Below, piece after piece: positions 1 to 5,254 of a DNA stretch of 5,427 bases (position 1 is its first letter; every line of letters starts with the position of its first letter). The notes beneath the pieces are model-generated. The model saw only the letters and a list, made by a program, of their open reading frames with translations, did no database searches and was not told where the DNA came from. Origin of the DNA: Syntrophorhabdus sp. (lineage in GTDB: Bacteria > Desulfobacterota > BSN033 > UBA1163); assembly GCA_020724025.1 (NCBI GenBank), contig DYHU01000075.1, positions 1-5,427 of the forward strand. The letters are read 5' to 3'. A program made the position numbers and the translations under genes.

Positions 1-2466
1 GGTGTAAGCGTCTTTGTCAGCGTCCAGATCGCTATCCACACCGCCATCGAAGCCTTCAATGCCACCGTGGATCATGTCTCAGGAAAGGCCCATCTCCAGG
101 TCACCTCCTCCGGAAGAGGATTCCCTGAAGACGTTTACCTCAAGGTTAAAAAAGTGGTGGGAATAAAGGCGGCCACACCGGTCATCCAGTTTATTTCGAA
201 GATTGACGGACCCATTGGGGAACCCCTTTATCTTCTTGGAATCGATATCTTCAGCGATCAGCAGTTTAGGAATTACGAACTCTATGCGGCGACAGATGAG
301 GACCTCCGTTTTCTAAAAGATCCAAAAGCCATTGCCATCACAGAGAAACTGGCCCTTCGGCATGGATTGAAGAAGGGAGATGCATTGCCTGTCATCTTCG
401 GTTCAAAAAGGGTCACCCTCCATATCACAAACCTTCTAAAGATGGAAGGTCCGGCAAAGTCTCTGGAGGGAAATTTCGGCCTCATGGATATTGCCGCCGC
501 TCAGGAGGCGCTGGAGAAGGTGGGGCTCATCGACCGGATCGATCTGCTGGTGGATCAGTCGATCTCTTTCGACGGTGTGGAGAAGGAGTTGAGAAAAGTC
601 ATCCCTCCGGGAGCTGAAGTCCGGCGTTCCGATACCCGGAGCGGCCAGATCGAAAAGATGGTCTCTGCTTTCCATCTCAACCTGACAGCTCTCAGTCTAA
701 TCTCCCTGGTCGTAGGAATGTTTCTCATTTACAACGCCATATCCATCTCGGTCATCCAGAGGAGGCGGGAGATCGGAATCCTCCGGAGCCTCGGCGCCAC
801 CCGGTCACAGATTCTCGGCCTCTTCTTATCCGAGGCAGGACTGATCGGAGGGTTGGGGAGTCTCATCGGGATAGGAGTGGGAATCGGTCTGGCAAAAGTG
901 ATGCTCTACTTCGTCTCAAGAACGATCACCTCGCTCTATATTCTGGTGAGGACAGAAGACCTGATCATCTCCCCCTTCCTTCTCATTGCAGGTGGATTGC
1001 TGGGATGTCTTGCTTCGGTCTTCTCCGCGATCGGGCCTGCAAAAGAGGCTTCGGAAATTCCACCCAAGGAAGCCCTCTCTCTGGGAACCCTTGAAAGAAA
1101 GGTGAAAATCCGTCTCAAGCTTCTCAGTCTCATCGGCCTTGCCCTTCTCATCCTCTCATTGATCTTCGCCCTTCAGAGACCCCTTGATCAGAAGCCTGTC
1201 TTCGGTTTTCTCGCCGCCCTCCTCATCGTCATCGGGGTATCTTTTCTGATCCCTTCAATCATTCTCCTGCTCAACCGTCTCGTTGCCCCCGTTCTTCATC
1301 TCCTGTTCGGTGTGGAGGGGAGGCTTGCCAACCGCTACCTCAGAGACTCCATAGCAAGAACAATGATTACGATCGCCGCATTGATGACCGCCCTCTCCAT
1401 GCTCATCAGTATCTCCATCATGATCCTCAGCTTCAGAAAGACGGTCGATCTCTGGGTGGAGCAGTCCCTCAATGGCGACGTCTTCATCTTCCCGGGCTCC
1501 TATTCCCTGACCGGTTACTCCGCGCTTCTTCCTCTTGAGGTCTCAAGAGCACTGCCTTCCCTTCCCGGAGTCAAAGCAGTCGATTCCTTCAGGGCATTGG
1601 AGATCGAATATCGAGGTCAGCCCGCACTGATCGCCTCTGTCAATGGTGAGGTCTTTCTCGATTTGAAGGTGATTCGCTTCACCCGGGGGGATTCCAAAAC
1701 GATTCTCAACCGGTTTGCCTCAGGCCAATCCATTCTGGTGACAGAATGCTTCTCACTCCGGCATCAGGTCGATGCAGGCGATCGAATTAAGATCAACACC
1801 CCCCAGGGAGTACGTGAATTCTTAATCTCCGGTGTTTTTTACGATTACTCGTCCGACTGGGGAATGATTCTCATGGAAAGGCGCCTCTTCCAATCCCTCT
1901 GGGATGACGAAACTTTTCACAGCGCTGGAATCTATCTGAAGGAAGGGGCCTCTCTCGACTCATTTAAAGAGATGCTCCGCGAGAGATTCTCAAAACCTTA
2001 TCAACTCTTTGTGGTCTCTCATCGTGAGTTGCGAAATGAGATTCTTAAAGTCTTTGACCAGACCTTCGCCATCACCTATGCCCTCGAATTGATCGCTATC
2101 TTTGTGGCCATCCTCGGAATCATCAACTCTTTAAATGGACTGGTGATTGAGCGCCAGAGGGATATTGGAATTCTCAGATCGATCGGTGGGCTTCGGAGCC
2201 AGATCCAGAAGATCATCCTGGTTGAGGCGGGATTGATCGGGTTCTTCAGCCTGGTTCTTGGCCTTCTTTGCGGCTTCCTCCTCTCTCTCCTCCTCATCTA
2301 TGTGATCAATAAGCAGTCCTTTGGATGGACTATCCAGTTCACCATCCCTGTGATGAGGCTGATCGAGTTCTGGGCGATGGTAATGGTGGCCTCCATGGTC
2401 GCCGGTTTTATTCCAGCCCGAAGGGCCGCCAGGACAAATCCGGTAGAATCATTGAGGATGGAATAG
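1..2466 (+). CDS. ABC transporter permease, FtsX/MacB family, 5'-truncated by window edge
   Basis: Inner-membrane permease of a type VII (MacB/LolCDE-like) ABC exporter; a separate LolD/MacB-type ATPase would power it, but none is in view. The frame is open from base 1, and the first 22 codons (GVSVFVSVQIAIH...) read as the end of the usual first membrane helix, so a GTG at 67 is not the true start; a few dozen residues are probably missing. The visible 821 codons show the duplicated layout: periplasmic domain, three helices (about nt 676-750, 838-915, 961-1041), two central helices (1120-1280), another helix (1360-1430), second periplasmic domain, three final helices (2080-2147, 2230-2307, 2368-2430). 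FtsX signatures occur in both halves: REIGILRSLGATRSQI near 766 and RDIGILRSIGGLRSQI near 2158. The C-terminus has the typical PARRAARTNPVESLR ending. Substrate unknown; lipoproteins, lipids and peptides are all handled by relatives. Family confidence is high, specific role low. Confidence 0.93.
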   Translation, partial: GVSVFVSVQIAIHTAIEAFNATVDHVSGKAHLQVTSSGRGFPEDVYLKVKKVVGIKAATPVIQFISKIDGPIGEPLYLLGIDIFSDQQFRNYELYAATDEDLRFLKDPKAIAITEKLALRHGLKKGDALPVIFGSKRVTLHITNLLKMEGPAKSLEGNFGLMDIAAAQEALEKVGLIDRIDLLVDQSISFDGVEKELRKVIPPGAEVRRSDTRSGQIEKMVSAFHLNLTALSLISLVVGMFLIYNAISISVIQRRREIGILRSLGATRSQILGLFLSEAGLIGGLGSLIGIGVGIGLAKVMLYFVSRTITSLYILVRTEDLIISPFLLIAGGLLGCLASVFSAIGPAKEASEIPPKEALSLGTLERKVKIRLKLLSLIGLALLILSLIFALQRPLDQKPVFGFLAALLIVIGVSFLIPSIILLLNRLVAPVLHLLFGVEGRLANRYLRDSIARTMITIAALMTALSMLISISIMILSFRKTVDLWVEQSLNGDVFIFPGSYSLTGYSALLPLEVSRALPSLPGVKAVDSFRALEIEYRGQPALIASVNGEVFLDLKVIRFTRGDSKTILNRFASGQSILVTECFSLRHQVDAGDRIKINTPQGVREFLISGVFYDYSSDWGMILMERRLFQSLWDDETFHSAGIYLKEGASLDSFKEMLRERFSKPYQLFVVSHRELRNEILKVFDQTFAITYALELIAIFVAILGIINSLNGLVIERQRDIGILRSIGGLRSQIQKIILVEAGLIGFFSLVLGLLCGFLLSLLLIYVINKQSFGWTIQFTIPVMRLIEFWAMVMVASMVAGFIPARRAARTNPVESLRME

Positions 2467-2471
2467 GAATA

Positions 2472-2560
2472 AGTTAAGAGTTGGTAGTTCGGAGTTCGGA
2501 GCAAAGGAATTAACAATTTGAATTTAACTCAAAACTCCGAACTCATCACTCCGAACTGGA
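2472..2560. repeat. Two inverted arrays of degenerate heptamers
   Basis: Left array, five 7-base units from 2472 to 2506: AGTTAAG, AGTTGGT, AGTTCGG, AGTTCGG, AGCAAAG. Right array, five units from 2526 to 2560: AACTCAA, AACTCCG, AACTCAT, CACTCCG, AACTGGA. The right units are the reverse complement of the left type (AGTT versus AACT). The AT-rich spacer is 2507-2525. An exact 11-base inverted match joins 2486-2496 and 2533-2543, so a hairpin is possible, with slipped alternatives because of the 7-base period. There is no T-run after it, so it is not an obvious terminator. It fills nearly the whole gap between the permease and the iron-sulfur gene. Short tandem heptamers are known in some bacteria (for example cyanobacterial STRR sequences); kinship with those is not claimed. 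Confidence 0.85.
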
Positions 2561-2562
2561 GG
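2558..2562 (+). promoter_or_regulatory. Shine-Dalgarno site of the iron-sulfur protein gene
   Basis: GGAGG lies five bases before the ATG at 2568 and fixes that start. It overlaps the last heptamer unit (2554-2560), so it lies at the foot of the hairpin the inverted arrays could form. Confidence 0.8.
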
Positions 2563-2567
2563 CAAAT

Positions 2568-3665
2568 ATGGCAGAGGAAATTTATACAAAATTAGCGAGG
2601 CATCTTGCCTCCTTGGGTATGGGTTATCCTGAGAAAGAAGAGCTTCTTGAAATCCTCAAGGAGAACTTCACCCCTCGGGAAGCAGAGGTGGCATTAGCGA
2701 TTCCCGCAAAGACGATCCCGTTTAAACCTGCTCCCGTGTCAAAGATCTCGCCTCACCTGAACATCCCGGAAGATGAACTGGAACAGATCTTATCCAATTT
2801 GGCTCAGCGGGGCCTTCTCTTTTCCAAACGGATGAAGGACGGGAAGGTGGGATATGCCCTTCAGCAATTCGGATATGGCTTTCCGCAGACCTTCTTCTGG
2901 CGGGGTGTCGACACTCCAAATGCAAAAAAGATGGCGGAACTGATCAGCAGGTATGCCCGGAATGAGGAACTCCGGGAAGTTTACGGAAACACCAGGACCA
3001 AGGCATTCCGTTATATCCCCGCTACCCCGTCGTTTGAGCCGGATAGTCATGCCGTATTTCCTTTTGAGATGATGGAGGAACTGATAAAAAAAGTCCGGAG
3101 AATTGCCCTTGTCCACTGTCCTTGCCGGGCAACCGCTCAGTTAATCGGGAAGAAACGGTGTGACCATTCTCTTGAGAACTGTATTAAATATGACGAGCTG
3201 GCAGAGTATCTGATTGAGAGAGGGATTGGAAAGGAGATCACAAAACAAGAAGCCCTTCGTATCATTAAGAAGTCGGAGGAGGCAGGCCTGGTTCATCTCG
3301 TTGACAATGCACGCGAAGGCATCAAACACACGTGCAACTGCTGTGGCTGCTGTTGTTGGTCCGTTGGGACAATACGGAGAAAGAAAATTCCAAGGGATGT
3401 CCTGATGGCCACCTACTTTCTCAGAGAAACGGATCAGGAGCGATGCACAGGATGCGGGGCGTGTATCGATATTTGCCCCGTCAATGTGATTCGGATGGAG
3501 GGAGATTTCCCGGTGGTCGATAAAGAATGGTGCATCGGCTGCGGAGTCTGCGCTGTCTCCTGTCCTGCCTCCGCCGTAAAGCTGGTGAGAAAGGCCGAGG
3601 CTATTCCTCCAAAAGATTTTAAAGAATTGCATAAACAGATTTTGAGGGAGAGGAAATGGCAATAG
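2568..3665 (+). CDS. Cysteine-rich protein with two C-terminal [4Fe-4S] ferredoxin clusters
   Basis: Predicted cytoplasmic electron-transfer or redox-sensing protein of 365 residues; no signal peptide or membrane helix. Residues about 1-105 are helical and resemble a winged-helix fold (DELEQILSNLAQRGLL followed by a KDGKVGY wing). The middle has cysteines at 184 and 186 (CPCR), 198 and 205, then a dense CNCCGCCC run with cysteines 256, 258, 259, 261, 262 and 263; these could bind a further cluster or metal. The C-terminus carries two classical CxxCxxCxxxCP motifs: 293/296/299/303 and 322/325/328/332. The start is set by GGAGG at 2558. Proteins of this layout are, from memory, usually annotated only as 4Fe-4S binding proteins in anaerobes; no specific reaction can be assigned. 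The upstream permease is co-directional but separated by repeats, so an operon is uncertain. A second ATG (3656) overlaps its stop. Confidence 0.93.
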   Translation: MAEEIYTKLARHLASLGMGYPEKEELLEILKENFTPREAEVALAIPAKTIPFKPAPVSKISPHLNIPEDELEQILSNLAQRGLLFSKRMKDGKVGYALQQFGYGFPQTFFWRGVDTPNAKKMAELISRYARNEELREVYGNTRTKAFRYIPATPSFEPDSHAVFPFEMMEELIKKVRRIALVHCPCRATAQLIGKKRCDHSLENCIKYDELAEYLIERGIGKEITKQEALRIIKKSEEAGLVHLVDNAREGIKHTCNCCGCCCWSVGTIRRKKIPRDVLMATYFLRETDQERCTGCGACIDICPVNVIRMEGDFPVVDKEWCIGCGVCAVSCPASAVKLVRKAEAIPPKDFKELHKQILRERKWQ

Positions 3666-3757
3666 AGGGTAATGGGGCAGAAGGGGAGGGGTCAGGTCTC
3701 AACAATCAACAATGCAACTTTGATCTGCAAAGATGCTCCTACAAAGATGTTTATTAA
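3656..3757 (+). CDS. Doubtful 33-residue ORF overlapping the iron-sulfur gene stop
   Basis: An ATG at 3656 overlaps the last 10 bases of the preceding gene and sits just behind a purine-rich GAGGGAGAGGAA, an arrangement typical of translational coupling in operons. The frame then runs only 33 codons, to TAA at 3755-3757. Its sequence (starting MAIEGNGAEGEG) is Gly/Glu-rich and crosses a short direct repeat, so the product itself is unconvincing. It may be the surviving start of a downstream gene that was lost, or a chance frame. Unrecognised. Confidence 0.18.
   Translation: MAIEGNGAEGEGSGLNNQQCNFDLQRCSYKDVY
3699..3749. repeat. Short 7/14-base periodic direct repeats
   Basis: TCAACAA is repeated head to tail at 3699-3705 and 3706-3712. 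A few bases on, CAAAGATG occurs at 3728-3735 and 3742-3749, spaced 14 bases (twice seven) apart. CTTTG at 3718-3722 is also inverted as CAAAG at 3728-3732. The seven-base spacing matches the arrays before the iron-sulfur gene, so both flanks of that gene carry heptad-periodic DNA. The tract is too short to be a CRISPR array. Confidence 0.5.
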
Positions 3758-3788
3758 ACAATTTCCATTGAGTATTTAATGTCATATG

Positions 3789-3938
3789 TTGACGGGCTGT
3801 TGCTCAAATCGATTTCATGCTTCGACAAGCTCGGCATGAGCGGAAAAGTCACATGGTTTCAACATATCACCGTTCGCCCTGAGTCCCGCCCAGGCGGGAC
3901 CGAAGGGCAAACGGTTGGTTTGGGCAACAACCCGTTGA
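3789..3938 (+). repeat. Long-stem structured element enclosing two REP-like hairpins (MITE, REP cluster or ncRNA-like)
   Basis: The ends pair over 26 positions: 3789-3814 with 3913-3938. As + strand RNA this gives 18 Watson-Crick pairs, 7 G-U pairs and one C-A mismatch (3797/3930). Inside are two hairpins. The first is at 3816-3838: CATGC/GCATG, a TT bulge, CGA/TCG, loop CAAGC. The second is larger, at 3869-3915. The last three bases of the basal stem (3913-3915) compete with the second hairpin. TTCGACAAGCTC-type repeats recur in many uncultured bacterial genomes, in my recollection. It lies in the gene-free stretch after the iron-sulfur gene. It could be a mobile miniature element, a REP pair, or a transcribed structured RNA; the sequence does not decide. 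A reading frame across it (ATG 3779) is an accident of the repeat. Confidence 0.6.
3869..3915. repeat. Nested REP-type hairpin
   Basis: The outer stem 3869-3880 pairs with 3904-3915 (12 positions, one C-A mismatch at 3875/3909). The inner stem GTCCCGCC (3883-3890) pairs perfectly with GGCGGGAC (3893-3900) around a two-base CA loop. A small internal loop (GA at 3881-3882, CGA at 3901-3903) separates them. No T-run follows on either strand, so it is unlikely to be a Rho-independent terminator. Confidence 0.75.
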
Positions 3939-4168
3939 GATCTAACCCCCATTGCACTTCCCTCACTCTACGTCAAGTTGTATTTGAACCAACGTTATAT
4001 ATTCTGGGAGAGAGAGGTTCTACCCCAAAGGGTAAGGTAGAAAAAGTTTATTCGTAATCTACCATAAAAAGAAACCTCCTGTCCCCTATTACTATTATTA
4101 GGACCTGGAAAGTGCGGAGGGAGAAACTCTAAGGATTTGTTTATTTCTGATTGGAAGAGTGGATAGCG
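3939..4168. other. Gene-free intergenic stretch with minor inverted repeats
   Basis: No supported gene on either strand. Visible structure: TTCTACC (4018-4024) inverted as GGTAGAA (4036-4042), and the same GGTAGA arm inverted again as TCTACC (4058-4063), giving two mutually exclusive hairpins. GTCC (4081-4084) inverts as GGAC (4101-4104) around an AT-rich centre. On the - strand a short AGGAGG-preceded ATG reads only five codons before TAA. The remainder (4105-4168) shows nothing recognisable. Confidence 0.5.
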
Positions 4169-4215
4169 GCGTAACCAGCGGCGGGCAATCGCCCGACCGC
4201 TGGAATAAGTTAGAC
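4169..4215 (-). other. attC-like hairpin element at the toxin gene end
   Basis: Read on the - strand, GTCTAAC (4215-4209, fits the RYYYAAC integron core) leads into a compact hairpin: CCAGCGG/CCGCTGG outer arms (4203-4197 and 4181-4175) and CGGGC/GCCCG inner arms around a four-base loop, with one bulged base at 4196. It ends in GTTACGC (4175-4169), a poor match to the partner core GTTRRRY. The toxin's TAA stop lies inside GTCTAAC. At 47 bases it is shorter than typical attC sites. It could instead be a simple intergenic hairpin; it has no T-run to act as a terminator. Confidence 0.35.
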
Positions 4216-4515
4216 TAAACGTCCTTTCCAGTACCCAGGTTTTCTCCTGCCGTGGGCTATAGCTACAACTTCGATTCTGTTGGAGATTGGTCGATAAACA
4301 ACGCTGAAAGGAAACCGCTGCAGAAGGAAACGTCGCGTACCCGCAATATATGGGGGCCAAATCTCTGGGCCCTCAGCAATTTTCTCAATAGCGCGATCAA
4401 GTTCAGCGAGGAAGGCAAGGGCTGCTGAACCACTTCGCTCTCTATACCAATGGGCTGCCGCCTGTCCTTCGGCAACAGCTTCAGGATGGAGGTCTATTTG
4501 TCGCAAGAAAATCAT
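4210..4515 (-). CDS. Type II toxin, RelE/ParE family
   Basis: Small basic toxin of 101 residues, the usual family length. Family members are either ribosome-dependent mRNA endonucleases (RelE-like) or gyrase inhibitors (ParE-like); the sequence alone does not say which. Recognisable elements are the N-terminal HPEA (10-13), WY at 23-24 in the first helix pair, W53, the arginine pair 61-62, the RFPFSVVYR strand (67-75) and the C-terminal AHGRRKPGYW (87-96). The closest pattern is the subgroup paired with the small 'addiction module' antitoxins. Its ATG overlaps the antitoxin stop (ATGA, 4515-4512), implying translational coupling; its own ribosome site is weak (AGGG two bases before ATG). It looks intact, with no frameshift. 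Its stop lies inside the attC-like core that follows. Confidence 0.9.
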   Translation of the reverse strand: MIFLRQIDLHPEAVAEGQAAAHWYRERSGSAALAFLAELDRAIEKIAEGPEIWPPYIAGTRRFLLQRFPFSVVYRPISNRIEVVAIAHGRRKPGYWKGRLV

Positions 4516-4736
4516 TGCCCTGAGATTTTGGCTCTGGCTTCGTGCCAGGGCATCAGCTTAACCTTCCCTTCATCAATCTCCTTAAGACGAAGGAGTATTT
4601 CGGCTTCCCATGCAGATTCCACATCTTGATCCACTGTATCATCAATACTGTCAAGCAAGGTCCCTGCAAGGGCCGCCCGAGCCTCAGGGGAAAGCTTTAA
4701 TGCTTCCTTTAAGATGTCAGAAATATCTTGTTTCAT
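4512..4736 (-). CDS. Type II antitoxin, addiction-module component family
   Basis: A 74-residue acidic helical protein matching the family called 'putative addiction module component' (Unstab_antitox type). Family features seen: the helix LSPEARAALAGTLLDSID (15-32), an acidic linker, then W43 with E46 and R50, G57, and the toxin-wrapping tail VKLMPWHEAR (59-68). It should bind and neutralise the toxin encoded immediately downstream (4 bases shared) and probably repress the pair. The ATG at 4736 follows TAGGAAT; the Shine-Dalgarno spacing is short, with a GAGG further up. Upstream on the - strand, the small inverted repeat AGTC-TTTAC-GACT (4773-4785) could be an operator, but it overlaps the attC-like element and no clean promoter can be assigned. 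Confidence 0.9.
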   Translation of the reverse strand: MKQDISDILKEALKLSPEARAALAGTLLDSIDDTVDQDVESAWEAEILLRLKEIDEGKVKLMPWHEARAKISGQ

Positions 4737-4773
4737 ATTCCTATTTTACCTCAGTTGTGAATAAAATGCTATA

Positions 4774-4832
4774 GTCTTTACGACTGAAATCAGCGGTGGC
4801 TATCAGCCGCCCCACGGAATAAGTAGTTAAGC
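4774..4832 (-). other. 59-base attC-like element upstream of the toxin-antitoxin pair
   Basis: On the - strand it begins with GCTTAAC (4832-4826, RYYYAAC core), continues TACTTATTCC, forms a hairpin (AGCCGCC 4805-4811 with GGTGGCT 4795-4801, one G-T pair, three-base loop), then CCGCTGATTTCAGTCGT, which resembles the conserved left half of attC simple sites (CSGCTKANCTC..CGTTAG). The expected GTTRRRY core is degenerate (GTAAAGAC). It shares TAAC, TTATTCC and a GC hairpin with the element at 4169-4215, in the same orientation. A further canonical core, GCCTAAC, lies just before it (4860-4854), 23 bases after the membrane-protein stop. The exact 59-base span is typical of short attC sites. No integrase is in view, so the call stays tentative. 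Confidence 0.4.
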
Positions 4833-4883
4833 TCTCTTCACTTTCCTTAAACTGTTAGGCCCCGACCTGATCTCCTGCTACGT

Positions 4884-5249
4884 TCAACTGCTTTCCCATT
4901 CCCTTTTCCTGAGACACACATTTATTACAGGAAGAATGCCTATCATCAAGAAAATCAGTGTTATTACCATAACAGAAGGTACGTTAATCTCCTCTCTGGA
5001 GGCGTCAGACAAAGCAAAGAACCAACCAAGGAATGGCAAAATCAAATAAGGTAGGAGCAGGATACTGGAAAATAAACATAGCTTCCAATTTCTTCGCTTG
5101 AGAGTATAGAATCCCCCTAAAAGAACAAACATAGCCCAAAACCAGGGTAAAAATCCTAACAGGCCTGGAATGGACCCATAGATAGCACGAAGCATCGTAA
5201 TCCCCAGTACTACACCTAGAATCATTAAGATGCCTGCCGTTATTCTCAT
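4884..5249 (-). CDS. Small four-helix membrane protein, function unknown
   Basis: A 121-residue hydrophobic protein not assigned to a named family. Predicted membrane segments are about residues 3-20, 30-50, 57-80 and 93-113, with basic loops KRRNWK (51-56) and RKRE at the C-terminus, suggesting those ends face the cytoplasm. The GGFYTLKRRNW stretch resembles many short uncharacterised membrane proteins with a G-G-x-x-x-L-K-R-x motif; this is recollection, not a search result. The start is supported by AGGGGA (5263-5258), eight bases before the ATG. A stop on the same strand lies just five bases before the ATG, so it may be the second gene of a unit. It is visibly more AT-rich than the left-half genes and is followed by a GCCTAAC core, consistent with a cassette-borne hypothetical. 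Confidence 0.75.
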   Translation of the reverse strand: MRITAGILMILGVVLGITMLRAIYGSIPGLLGFLPWFWAMFVLLGGFYTLKRRNWKLCLFSSILLLPYLILPFLGWFFALSDASREEINVPSVMVITLIFLMIGILPVINVCLRKREWESS

Positions 5250-5254
5250 TTTCG

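Noticed and set aside
2486..2560. Rho-independent terminator between permease and iron-sulfur gene
   Set aside because: The hairpin is formed by tandem heptamers and no T-run follows on either strand.
2472..2560. CRISPR array
   Set aside because: Units are only seven bases, contiguous, and oppositely oriented in two blocks; no spacers and no cas genes.
3141..3662. 173-codon - strand frame
   Set aside because: Antisense shadow of the ferredoxin gene; the + strand frame carries the cysteine motifs and a proper ribosome site.
3779..4057. 92-codon + strand reading frame
   Set aside because: It runs straight through the long-stem element and its hairpins, has no ribosome site, and its residues merely translate the palindromes.
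4169..4203. Intrinsic terminator for the toxin-antitoxin unit
   Set aside because: The hairpin is strong, but the sequence after it on the - strand is GC-rich and not a T-tract.
3995..4360. 121-codon - strand frame
   Set aside because: Overlaps the toxin gene in another frame and crosses the attC-like hairpin and intergenic repeats; the RelE/ParE frame is clearly the real one.
4741..4790. Sigma-70 promoter for the toxin-antitoxin pair
   Set aside because: AT-rich with TATAGC- and TAAAAT-like hexamers, but no -35 element at a proper spacing could be identified.
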